A stretch of DNA of 64,000 nt from Mycolicibacterium neworleansense. Lineage in GTDB: Bacteria > Actinomycetota > Actinomycetes > Mycobacteriales > Mycobacteriaceae. The stretch's first letter is position 1. Each line of letters begins with the position of its first letter. The DNA lies in NCBI RefSeq assembly GCF_001245615.1, contig NZ_CWKH01000001.1:1674001-1738000 (forward strand). The letters are read 5' to 3'. The translations under genes and the position numbers were made by a program. The notes below the pieces were generated by a model that saw nothing but the letters and a program-made list of their open reading frames with translations, was not told where the DNA came from and did not search any database. Positions 8,448-17,015 of this stretch are shown here, in pieces.

Positions 8448-8514
8448 CACCGCGAGCGTGCGCGTCTGCCGCCCGACACGCCGCCGATCGTCGGCATTTC
8501 CCGCACGCTCGCGG
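8448..8514. repeat. Palindromic intergenic repeat, copy A
   Basis: Ends are a perfect 12-bp inverted repeat, CGCGAGCGTGCG (8451-8462) and CGCACGCTCGCG (8502-8513), with a smaller inner hairpin (GCCGATCGTCGGC, 8482-8494). A 37-nt stretch (8448-8484) recurs in inverse orientation at 9125-9161 with two mismatches. It is REP/MITE-like and could act as a terminator after urtE. Confidence 0.8.
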
Positions 8515-8538
8515 CCCGCCACAGGCACACTTTCGACC

Positions 8539-9090
8539 ATGACCCAACCGGCGCAGCCCCGGGTTCTGGCCGATACCGGCGGAACGGTGGTGGCCGAGCA
8601 CGGGCCGCTCGTCGTCGTCATCGATCGGGGCAACGGCCCCTTGACGACCGCGGCGTTCGTCCTCGGTGTGTTGGCGGTCGTGTTCGGCGGGTTCGGCGCC
8701 GTCACACTCGCACTCGCGGCCTCGGCCGGGCGCGGGGCTGACATACCCCCGGTGGTGAGTGCGGTATTTCTCGCGGCCGGGCTGGCCTTCGCCGCCGCGA
8801 CAATCGCCGCGGTGCGACGGATCAAGGCGAAGAACCGGCGGCCGCTGACCGGCTACCGGGCGGTGGCGGTGTTCGACCGGGCCCGCGGAGTGCTCACCGA
8901 CGCCGACGGCGTGGTGCTGGCCCCACTGTCGCAGGTGCAGCTCGCCCGGCGGATGCAGCTGGGGTCCAGCTCACCCAAACTCGTCGCGATGACCCCGAGC
9001 GGCGATCGGGTCCTGAAGCGGGGCAACCCTTTCAACGGCGGCATCGGCAACCTGGACGAGGTACTCACCGCGGCGGTGTATGGCCGCTGA
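8539..9090 (+). CDS. Small membrane protein of unknown function
   Basis: 183 residues with two adjacent membrane segments (about residues 35-60 and 72-97) and a basic linker RRIKAKNRR after the second, then a soluble C-terminal domain of about 80 residues. I do not recognise the family. ATG at 8539 is the first codon of the hydrophobic-domain frame free of the upstream repeat. The gene is bracketed by inverted copies of a palindromic repeat 24 bp upstream and 3 bp downstream, which makes it look like a cassette between urtE and hisS. Confidence 0.75.
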   Translation: MTQPAQPRVLADTGGTVVAEHGPLVVVIDRGNGPLTTAAFVLGVLAVVFGGFGAVTLALAASAGRGADIPPVVSAVFLAAGLAFAAATIAAVRRIKAKNRRPLTGYRAVAVFDRARGVLTDADGVVLAPLSQVQLARRMQLGSSSPKLVAMTPSGDRVLKRGNPFNGGIGNLDEVLTAAVYGR

Positions 9091-9093
9091 GCC

Positions 9094-9161
9094 CGCGTGA
9101 GCGTGCACAGAATGCTGCCGGAATGCGGCGTGTCGGGGGGCAGACACGCACGCTCGCGGTG
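9094..9161. repeat. Palindromic intergenic repeat, copy B (inverted)
   Basis: Inverse-oriented copy of the repeat at 8448-8514. The outer arm CGCACGCTCGCG is intact at 9147-9158; its partner at 9096-9107 has one or two mismatches (GTGAGCGTGC core). It fills the 78-bp gap between the membrane-protein gene and the 3' end of hisS, a good position for a bidirectional terminator. Confidence 0.8.
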
Positions 9162-9168
9162 CAGGAGA

Positions 9169-10431
9169 TCAGGCCAGGCGGGAAAGTACCTCGGCGACAA
9201 CGGAATCGGCGGCGACATCGACCTGCTCGCCGGTCGAGAGATCCTTGAGCCCGACGGTGCCGGCCTCGATGTCGCGGTCGCCCGCGACGAGTGCGTACTT
9301 GGCGCCCGAACGGTCGGCCGCCTTCATCGCACCCTTGAGCCCGCGGTCGCCGTAGGCCAGGTCCACACGGACCCCGCCGGCCCGCAGCCGCGCGGCCAGC
9401 TTGGCCAGTTCCAGCTTGGCGGCCTCACCCAACGGCACACCGAACACCTCGACGCCGCCGGCACCGGCCACCGTCTTGCCCTCGGCCTGCAGTGCCAGCA
9501 GGGTCCGGTCGACGCCGAGCCCGAAGCCGATGCCCGACACATCCTGCCCGCCGAGCTGACTCATCAAACCGTCGTAGCGGCCACCGCCACCGATGCCGGA
9601 CTGCGCGCCCAGCCCGTCGTGGACGAACTCGAACGTGGTCTTGGTGTAGTAATCCAGCCCGCGCACCATCCGCGGATTGATCACGTACGGTACGCCGAGC
9701 GCGTCGAGGTGCGCCTGCACCACCTCGAAGTGGGCCTTGGCGCTGTCGGACAGGTGGTCGAGCATCAGCGGCGCATCGGCGGTCATCTCACGCACGTGCG
9801 GCCGCTTGTCATCGAGCACCCGCAGCGGGTTGATCTCGGCGCGTCGCCGGGTTTCCTCGTCGAGGTCGAGCTTGAACAGGAAGTCCTGCAGCAGCTCCCG
9901 GTACGCCGGGCGGCACGTGTCGTCGCCCAGCGAGGTGATCTCCAGGCGGAACCCGTCCAGACCGAGGGACCGGAAACCGGCGTCGGCCACCGCGATCACC
10001 TCGGCGTCCAGCGCGGGGTCGTCGATCCCGATGGCCTCCACGCCGACCTGCTGCAGCTGGCGGTAGCGCCCGGCCTGCGGGCGTTCATACCGGAAGAACG
10101 GGCCCGAGTAGCAGAGCTTCACCGGCAACGCGCCCCGGTCCAGGCGGTGCTGGATCACCGCACGGATCACGCCGGCGGTCCCCTCGGGACGCAGCGTCAC
10201 CGAGCGGTCACCCCGGTCGGCGAACGTGTACATCTCCTTGGACACCACATCGGTGGACTCGCCCACACCGCGGGCGAACAGCGCGGTGTCCTCGAAGATC
10301 GGCAGCTCGATGTCGCCGTAACCGGCGCGCCGCGCCGCGCCCAGCAGGCCGTCCCGGACCGCCACGAACTGCGCCGACTCCGGCGGGAGGTAGTCGGGCA
10401 CGCCCTTGGGCGCCTGGAATGCAGATGTCAC
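9169..10431 (-). CDS. hisS: Histidine-tRNA ligase
   Basis: A 420-residue class II aminoacyl-tRNA synthetase charging tRNA-His in the cytoplasm. It opens with the family start [15 protein letters not shown], has motif 2 [19 protein letters not shown] and the histidine-specific blocks [12 protein letters not shown] and [14 protein letters not shown] start at 10431 overlaps the stop of the upstream metallohydrolase gene by 4 nt, so the two are probably co-translated. Length is normal. Confidence 0.97.
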   Translation of the reverse strand: MTSAFQAPKGVPDYLPPESAQFVAVRDGLLGAARRAGYGDIELPIFEDTALFARGVGESTDVVSKEMYTFADRGDRSVTLRPEGTAGVIRAVIQHRLDRGALPVKLCYSGPFFRYERPQAGRYRQLQQVGVEAIGIDDPALDAEVIAVADAGFRSLGLDGFRLEITSLGDDTCRPAYRELLQDFLFKLDLDEETRRRAEINPLRVLDDKRPHVREMTADAPLMLDHLSDSAKAHFEVVQAHLDALGVPYVINPRMVRGLDYYTKTTFEFVHDGLGAQSGIGGGGRYDGLMSQLGGQDVSGIGFGLGVDRTLLALQAEGKTVAGAGGVEVFGVPLGEAAKLELAKLAARLRAGGVRVDLAYGDRGLKGAMKAADRSGAKYALVAGDRDIEAGTVGLKDLSTGEQVDVAADSVVAEVLSRLA

Positions 10432-11093
10432 AGAGTCAAACCTTCGAGAAACGGGTTGGTGCGGCGTTCGTGCCCGATGGTCGTGCCAGGGCCGTGCCCT
10501 GGTAATACCACGGTGTCGTCGTCGAGTACCAACAGCTTTGTCACGATCGAGATGAGTAGGTCACGTCCGCTGCCACCGGGCAGGTCGGTGCGTCCCACCG
10601 AGGACCGGAACAGCGTATCGCCCGTGAACACCGTCTGGCCCACCCGGAACACCACCGAACCCCTCGTGTGTCCCGGCGTGTGGTCGACAGCGACCGAGAC
10701 GCCGCCGAAATCGAGGATCTGACCGTCGCGGTCCAGCTCGACCAGCTGTTTGGGCTCGGAGAACAGCACCCCGAAGGCCAGACGGGACAGGCGTCCCAAG
10801 ACCGCAGGCCCGAACCCCTTGATCGGGTCGGTCAGCATGAACCGGTCCTCCGGGTGGATGTAGGCCGGGCAGCCATAGGTGTCGGCCACCTTCTGGGCTG
10901 ACCAGATGTGATCGAGGTGACCGTGCGTCAGCAGGACCGCGGCCGGGGTCAGGCGGTTCTCGTCGAGGATCCGGCGAAGCCGGTCCATCGCGCGCTGGCC
11001 CGGGTCGACGACGATCGCGTCGGCCCCTGGCCGCGCGGCCAGGACGTAGCAGTTGCACGCCAGCATCCCGGCCGGAAATCCGGTAACGAACAC
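10428..11093 (-). CDS. Metallo-beta-lactamase fold hydrolase, glyoxalase II-like (Rv2581c type)
   Basis: About 221 residues of the metallo-beta-lactamase superfamily. The zinc ligands are visible in THGHLDHIW, in [10 protein letters not shown], in FTGDTLF and in a late LPGHGPGT histidine. This pattern fits hydroxyacylglutathione hydrolase-like enzymes; mycobacteria lack glutathione, so the natural thioester may involve another thiol (inference). The frame is open far upstream, but family similarity begins at [16 protein letters not shown], so I take the GTG at 11093. It forms an overlapping pair with hisS, as in M. tuberculosis. Confidence 0.88.
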   Translation of the reverse strand: MFVTGFPAGMLACNCYVLAARPGADAIVVDPGQRAMDRLRRILDENRLTPAAVLLTHGHLDHIWSAQKVADTYGCPAYIHPEDRFMLTDPIKGFGPAVLGRLSRLAFGVLFSEPKQLVELDRDGQILDFGGVSVAVDHTPGHTRGSVVFRVGQTVFTGDTLFRSSVGRTDLPGGSGRDLLISIVTKLLVLDDDTVVLPGHGPGTTIGHERRTNPFLEGLTL

Positions 11094-11213
11094 GGCTTCA
11101 GTTTCCCATGACCGCGCCGTCACCTGCGGTTCCCGCGGGTCGCGGCCCCGGCACCCGGGTTCGCCTGGCAGACTCGTCACCGATCCCAACCGCTCACAAG
11201 GAGGACTGCTGCG

Positions 11214-12089
<876 letters not shown>

Positions 12090-12100
12090 ATCGGCAGCCA

Positions 12101-13102
12101 TTGACTGTCCCGCCCCCTTACGGCGGTTACCAGCCGGACGATCCCAGTTCCGCGCCGGGTTACCCGGCGGGATATCCGGCTGGTTATCCCCCGCCCGCCC
12201 ACACCAACGGCATGGCGGTCGCATCACTGGTGTGTGCGGTGCTGTTCGCGCCGCTGGGCATCGTGCTGGGACACCTCTCGCTCTCGCAGCTGAAACGCAG
12301 CGGTGAACAGGGCCGCGGCATCGCGATCGCGGGCCTGGTGATCGGATACGTGATGACGGCGCTGGCGATCGTGCTGGTGGTGTTGGGGCTGGTGTTCGCG
12401 TTCATCGCCGTCAAAGTCGCCGAGGACATGCCCGCGCAGGACCGCTACACCGCGTCCCCTGGGGCGGGCCAGGAACTGCCCGCATTCGCCCCGCCGAAGA
12501 ATCTCGGGGCCAACTGCCAGTACCCGGCCACCACCGAACCGGCCGCCAGGCCGGCCTCTCCGCCGCGCACCGGCACGGTGCCGACCGAACCGGCCACGGT
12601 GGAAGCCGGCATCGTCACCGATCGCGGCAGCATCGGCCTGCAGCTGGCCAACGGCAAGGCGCCGTGCACGGTGAACAACTTCGCCAGCCTGGCCGCTCAG
12701 GGGTTCTTCGACGGCACCCAATGCCATCGGCTGACCACCGGCACCCTGGCGGCACTGCAATGCGGTGATCCCTCGGGCAGTGGCACCGGCGGGCCCGGAT
12801 ACCGATTCCCCAACGAGTACCCGACCAACCAGTACCGGCTCTCGGATCCCGCGGTGGAGCGGCCGGTGCTCTATCCGCGCGGCACGGTGGCCATGGCCAA
12901 CGCCGGGCCGGGCACCAACGGCAGCCAGTTCTTCCTGGTGTACGAGGATTCCATGCTGCCGCCGACCTACACGGTGTTCGGCACCGTCGACAAGACCGGA
13001 CTGGCCACCCTCGACGCGATCGCCGCGGGTGGGGTTGCCGACGGCAGCGACGACGGCAGGCCCGCAACACCGGTGACCATCGAATCGGCGAACGTGGGCT
13101 GA
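12101..13102 (+). CDS. Second cyclophilin, fused to a DUF4190-like two-helix membrane region
   Basis: 333 residues. The N-terminus is Pro/Gly/Tyr-rich (PGYPAGYPAGYPPP), followed by two membrane helices of the DUF4190 type (LGHLSLSQLKRSG between them) at about residues 38-60 and 75-105, then a cyclophilin domain very close to the upstream ppiB: shared blocks LGANCQYPA, NGKAPCTVN, CHRLTTG, GSQFFLVYEDS. The catalytic Arg is kept. Different anchor, same domain: a tandem duplication with domain replacement. The apparent start is TTG at 12101; no closer ATG precedes the repeats. It ends 17 bp before the SecD-like gene. Confidence 0.88.
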   Translation: MTVPPPYGGYQPDDPSSAPGYPAGYPAGYPPPAHTNGMAVASLVCAVLFAPLGIVLGHLSLSQLKRSGEQGRGIAIAGLVIGYVMTALAIVLVVLGLVFAFIAVKVAEDMPAQDRYTASPGAGQELPAFAPPKNLGANCQYPATTEPAARPASPPRTGTVPTEPATVEAGIVTDRGSIGLQLANGKAPCTVNNFASLAAQGFFDGTQCHRLTTGTLAALQCGDPSGSGTGGPGYRFPNEYPTNQYRLSDPAVERPVLYPRGTVAMANAGPGTNGSQFFLVYEDSMLPPTYTVFGTVDKTGLATLDAIAAGGVADGSDDGRPATPVTIESANVG

Positions 13103-13119
13103 GCTGCGAGGAGATTGCG

Positions 13120-14232
13120 GTGTCCGATCCAATACCGTTCCAATATCCCCCACCGCAATTCCCGCCGCCCGGGCACAGCGGAACCACCGCGTTGACGCGC
13201 ATTCTCGGCGCGCTGTTCCTGGTGGTACCCGTCGGCGGCTACGCGGCAGCGGTGTTCTGGACCGGGCACATCTGGCAGAACCGGGAAGCCACCCGCATGA
13301 CGTATTCGACCGCGACCTCGAACGGCTCACCGCCGCCACCTGATGCCCTGGCGAAGACGCGCGAGGTCGTCGAGAACCGCTTGCACGGGATGGGGTTCTC
13401 CGGATCCGAGGTGGCCACCGACGGGAGCACCTTGGTGGTCACGATCCCGAGTCGCGATCCGGACGCGGTACGGGACATCACCATGCCGGGCCAACTGGCG
13501 ATCCGTCCGGTGGTCCACGCGATGCCCGCCAAACCCGGATCGTCGCCCGCACCCACGTCGACACCCGCGCCCCGTGCAACGAAACCCGATCAGGCGCAAC
13601 GGATTTCCGATGAGAAGCAACTTCGGCAGGCCACCAACCCGTCGATGCAGATCCTGGCGCTGCAGTTCCAGGCCACCCGCTGTGGCGACGATGACGTGCT
13701 CGCCGGACACGATGACCCGAACCTGCCGCTGGTCACCTGCTCCGACGACGGGGAAACGGTCTACCTGCTGGACCGGTCGGTCATGAGCGGCGCGGAGATC
13801 ACCGATGCCGACTCGGGGTACAGCGAGGACGCGGGCCGATATGTCGTCGACGTGGCGTTCACCGGCGCCGGAACCAAGACCTGGGCGGATTTCACCACGG
13901 CCAACATCGGCACCCAGACCGCGTTCACCCTCGACACCCGTGTGGTCAGCGCTCCGGAGATCCGTGAGGCCATCACCGGTGGGCGCGTCCAGATCACCGG
14001 CGACTTCACTGCCGATTCGGCGCGCGCGCTCGCCGGCGTCCTGGAATCGGGGTCGCTGCCCTTCTCGTTGTCCCCGGAGTCCTCCGAGGACGCGACGCTG
14101 CCCCCGACGATGCTCTCCAAACTGCTGCGCGGGCTGATCATCGCGGTGGGGATCGGCGTTCTGGCGATCACGATCGCCGGTGTGGTGTACCTCGCCTGGC
14201 GCAGGCCCGGCCCCGCTGTGCAGATGTACTGA
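13120..14232 (+). CDS. SecD paralogue reduced to the extracytoplasmic P1 domain between two membrane anchors
   Basis: 370 residues. After a Pro-rich start there is one helix (about 26-48), then a domain closely matching the first extracytoplasmic domain of the SecD encoded at 22863-24701: shared blocks include [56 protein letters not shown] and [11 protein letters not shown]. It ends with a single helix (LLRGLIIAVGIGVLAITIAGVVYLAW) and a short tail. The five C-terminal RND-type helices carrying SecD's proton-relay residues are absent. GTG start at 13120 after GAGGAG. I infer a passive periplasmic chaperone or decoy, not a translocase motor. Confidence 0.87.
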   Translation: MSDPIPFQYPPPQFPPPGHSGTTALTRILGALFLVVPVGGYAAAVFWTGHIWQNREATRMTYSTATSNGSPPPPDALAKTREVVENRLHGMGFSGSEVATDGSTLVVTIPSRDPDAVRDITMPGQLAIRPVVHAMPAKPGSSPAPTSTPAPRATKPDQAQRISDEKQLRQATNPSMQILALQFQATRCGDDDVLAGHDDPNLPLVTCSDDGETVYLLDRSVMSGAEITDADSGYSEDAGRYVVDVAFTGAGTKTWADFTTANIGTQTAFTLDTRVVSAPEIREAITGGRVQITGDFTADSARALAGVLESGSLPFSLSPESSEDATLPPTMLSKLLRGLIIAVGIGVLAITIAGVVYLAWRRPGPAVQMY

Positions 14233-14252
14233 TCGGCTCGCCTGTTGGTCCT

Positions 14253-15839
14253 ATGCTCACCGGTATGGATCGCGGCAGCCGGGATTCGGGGATCTCCCTG
14301 GCCGAGCTGCTGAGCGCCTTCTCGTTCGCCATGGATCTCGGTCTGGGCCAGCCGATGGAACACGTGCTGCGCTCGTGGCGGCTGGCCGCTCGCCTGGGCG
14401 AGCGTGTCGGTCTGGTGGCCGAGCAACGGGCCGATCTCTACTACACGGCGGTGTTGGCCTGGGTGGGCTGCATCTCGGATGCCCCCGAGGTAGCGGCGTG
14501 GTTCGGCGACGACATCGCGTTTCGCTCGGACAGCTACCGCGTCGATCTGGGCGGGCTGCGCGGTGCGACATTCATGCTGTCGCATGCCGGTTCAGCCGGC
14601 CCGCTACTGAGCCGGGTACGTAAGACGGCGACGCTGATCGGCACCGGTGGCCGCGATGTCGAGCAGGGGCTGATGTCGCACTGCCTGAGCACCTCGACGA
14701 TGGCCGAGCGCCTCGGTCTGGATGCCGCCGTCGGAGACGCCCTGCGCCAGTTCTTCGCACGGTGGGACGGCAAAGGGGTGCCCGCCGGTCTGGGCGGCGA
14801 GGCGATCGCCTTGCCGATCAGACTCTTTCACCTCGCCGACGTGGCCGAGGTGGTGCACCGTGACGCCGGGGTGGCCGCCGCGGTCGACGTCGCCAGGTCG
14901 CGCCGGGGCACCCAGTTCGACCCCGCCGTGGTCGACGCATTCTGTGCTGCCGCAGCCGATCTGCTGTCCGAGGGCGACGACGAGGCGGACTGCCACGATC
15001 TGGTCGCCGCCGATCCGGCGCTGCAGCGCCGGCTCACCAACGGCCAACTCGACTCGGCGCTGGAGGTGTTCGCCGATTTCACCGACCTTCGCTCACCGCA
15101 CCGCGCCGGGCATTCTCGCGCCGTGGCCGAACTCGCGGCGAAGGCCGCGAACACCGCGGGGCTGACCGAAGACGACGTGACCCTGGTGCGGCGCGCCGCA
15201 CTGCTGCACGACATCGGCCTGCACGGCGTGCCGGCCACGGTCACGGACAAGCCCGGGAAGCTCAGCGCCGCCGACCATGAACGACTGCGGCTGAGTTCGT
15301 ATTACACCGAACGGGTGCTGGCCCGCCCGGCCGCGGTGGCGCGCATCGGTGCGGTCGCGTCGCTGGCCTATGAACGGATGGACGGCTCGGGAGCGCACCG
15401 CGGCTTGTCGGGGCCGTCGATTCCCGTCACCGGCCGCATCCTCGCCGCGGCGGACTGCTACCGGGCCATGACCGAACCGCGGCCGTACCGGCCGGCCTTG
15501 TCCGCCAAGGCCGCAAGTTCGGAACTACGGGCCGAGGCACGTCGCGGACGGCTGGACGGGGCGGCCGTCGATGCCGTTCTCGAAGCCGCCGGAGGACCCC
15601 GACCCCGACGCCGCGTGGGTCCGGACGGGCTGACACCGCGGGAGATCGAGGTGCTGGGGCTGATCGCCCGCGGCGCGTCCACCAGACAGGTGGCGACCGC
15701 CCTGGGGATCAGCCCGAAGACCGCCGGCACCCACATCGAGCGCATCTACACCAAGACCGGTTCCTCGACCCGCAGCACCGCCACCCTCTACGCCGTTACG
15801 CACGGCCTGCTGGACACGGTGGCCGACGCCGAAAAGTAG
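14253..15839 (+). CDS. Double HD-GYP-like protein with LuxR-type DNA-binding domain
   Basis: 528 residues. The first half resembles an HD-GYP domain that has lost its HD core but keeps FFARWDGKGVPAGLGGE and IRLFHLADVAEVV. The second half (about 270-450) is a fuller HD-GYP: HRAGHS, ALLHDIG, then AYERMDGSG where GYP enzymes have HHE and DGxGYP. The last 65 residues are a LuxR helix-turn-helix (LTPREIEVLGLIARGAST, ISPKTAGTHIERIYTKTG). It may sense a nucleotide and regulate transcription; hydrolase activity is uncertain because metal ligands differ. Start could be ATG 14253 or 14265. Confidence 0.85.
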   Translation: MLTGMDRGSRDSGISLAELLSAFSFAMDLGLGQPMEHVLRSWRLAARLGERVGLVAEQRADLYYTAVLAWVGCISDAPEVAAWFGDDIAFRSDSYRVDLGGLRGATFMLSHAGSAGPLLSRVRKTATLIGTGGRDVEQGLMSHCLSTSTMAERLGLDAAVGDALRQFFARWDGKGVPAGLGGEAIALPIRLFHLADVAEVVHRDAGVAAAVDVARSRRGTQFDPAVVDAFCAAAADLLSEGDDEADCHDLVAADPALQRRLTNGQLDSALEVFADFTDLRSPHRAGHSRAVAELAAKAANTAGLTEDDVTLVRRAALLHDIGLHGVPATVTDKPGKLSAADHERLRLSSYYTERVLARPAAVARIGAVASLAYERMDGSGAHRGLSGPSIPVTGRILAAADCYRAMTEPRPYRPALSAKAASSELRAEARRGRLDGAAVDAVLEAAGGPRPRRRVGPDGLTPREIEVLGLIARGASTRQVATALGISPKTAGTHIERIYTKTGSSTRSTATLYAVTHGLLDTVADAEK

Positions 15840-15921
15840 GGCAAATGCCCGACGACACGGGGTTTGCGGGCTCCTAGCGTTCACCTCACGACCCGCACAA
15901 ATGCAAAGTGAGGATCCCCCG

Positions 15922-16284
15922 ATGCCAAAAGCCGTCATCAGCCTGTCCACCGGGCTGGAAGACCCCGAGAAGGTCACCGTCGCCTACCTGGTCGCCGTCG
16001 GCGCTGCCGAGACCGGGCGGGACACCCTGATGTTCCTGACCAAAGAAGCCGTCCGGCTCGCGATCACCGGAACCGCGGTCGCCGTGGCCTGCCACGGGTG
16101 CCCGCCGTTGGCGGATCTGCTGCGCCGCTACGAGGCGGCCGGCGGCAGGTACTTCGTCTGCCCGATCTGCTTCGAGGCCAAGCAACTTGACAGCGAAGCC
16201 CTCATCGGCGGCGCGGAACTGCAGGGCACGATCCCGATGTGGCAGTGGATCGGCGACGAGCCAGCCACCACCTTCAGCTACTGA
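15922..16284 (+). CDS. DsrE/DsrF-like protein with two CxxC pairs
   Basis: 120 residues of the DsrE-like fold. After AVISLSTGLEDPEKVTVAYLVA it carries CHGCPPLADLL and VCPICFEAKQL, so two CxxC pairs that may bind metal or form a disulfide relay. The family is linked to sulfur transfer, but several actinobacterial members have unknown roles. Start at ATG 15922, preceded by GAGGA 8 nt away; an ATG 21 nt earlier lacks a ribosome binding site. The next gene starts 5 bp after this stop, suggesting an operon. A short hairpin GGGCA-AA-TGCCC lies at 15839-15850 in the leader. Confidence 0.78.
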   Translation: MPKAVISLSTGLEDPEKVTVAYLVAVGAAETGRDTLMFLTKEAVRLAITGTAVAVACHGCPPLADLLRRYEAAGGRYFVCPICFEAKQLDSEALIGGAELQGTIPMWQWIGDEPATTFSY

Positions 16285-16289
16285 CGACC

Positions 16290-17015
16290 ATGCTGAATCT
16301 GGCTTCGCACCTGTCGAATCTGCCCGAACACTGTGGGCAGGCCCCATGGCCCGGCCACGAATACGTCAAGGGCTGGGGCGTTTTCGGCCTGCCCTTCGAC
16401 AGCGGCCATGTGCTGGCGCTGCGGGTGTTCCCGGAGAACGACTTCGGGCCCTACCGCACCGTGTGGCACCGTGACCCGTCCGGCCGGTGGTCGATTTTCG
16501 TGCACGGCGACCGCCTCGACACCGCCTGCCCCCGCTACTACGGTCCCGCATGCACCTACACCGGATTTGCCGAGATCACCCTGGATTGGACCGGACCCGC
16601 ATCGCTGCGGGTCACGGTCGACCGTCCGGCACTGGACTGGACCCTGACCGCCACGGCTAATCCGTTGCTGCGCACCATGAATGCGGTCAGCCGACGTCTC
16701 CCCCTGAGCACCTGGCGGCCGCGGCCGCTGGTGCGGGCACGCGAGGCGCTGGCCGCCGGGCTGGGAATGGGCCAGGTACGCATGACGGGCGTCATGCCGA
16801 GCGGGCACGTCGGAACCCTCATGCCCCAACAGATGTACCTCATCACCGAGGCTTCGGCCACCCTCGGCGGCCACGGCTTGGGCCGGCCGGCACGGCTGGA
16901 CACCAACCCGATGATCGGTGAAGTGACACTGCCCGCCCGCGGCGTGCTGGCCATCGGCCAGGCGGTGTGGCAGATCCCGGTACCGGATCGGTTGGGTGTC
17001 AGGCCGCGGAGGTGA
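16290..17015 (+). CDS. Conserved protein of unknown function downstream of the DsrE-like gene
   Basis: 241 residues, soluble, with many Trp, Tyr and beta-prone stretches ([40 protein letters not shown]), reminiscent of a beta-barrel or calycin-like fold; I do not recognise a named family. A Cys-Tyr-rich section [13 protein letters not shown] may form a disulfide or bind metal. Start at ATG 16290, 5 bp after the DsrE-like stop. Its last 17 bp overlap the 3' end of rel on the other strand. Confidence 0.7.
   Translation: MLNLASHLSNLPEHCGQAPWPGHEYVKGWGVFGLPFDSGHVLALRVFPENDFGPYRTVWHRDPSGRWSIFVHGDRLDTACPRYYGPACTYTGFAEITLDWTGPASLRVTVDRPALDWTLTATANPLLRTMNAVSRRLPLSTWRPRPLVRAREALAAGLGMGQVRMTGVMPSGHVGTLMPQQMYLITEASATLGGHGLGRPARLDTNPMIGEVTLPARGVLAIGQAVWQIPVPDRLGVRPRR

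Noticed and set aside
9097..10722. Long open frame on the plus strand opposite hisS
   Set aside because: It mirrors hisS codon structure and has no recognisable domain; typical antisense shadow in GC-rich DNA. Similar long frames lie opposite car1 (29622-31256) and thrS (54465-56501) and were rejected for the same reason.
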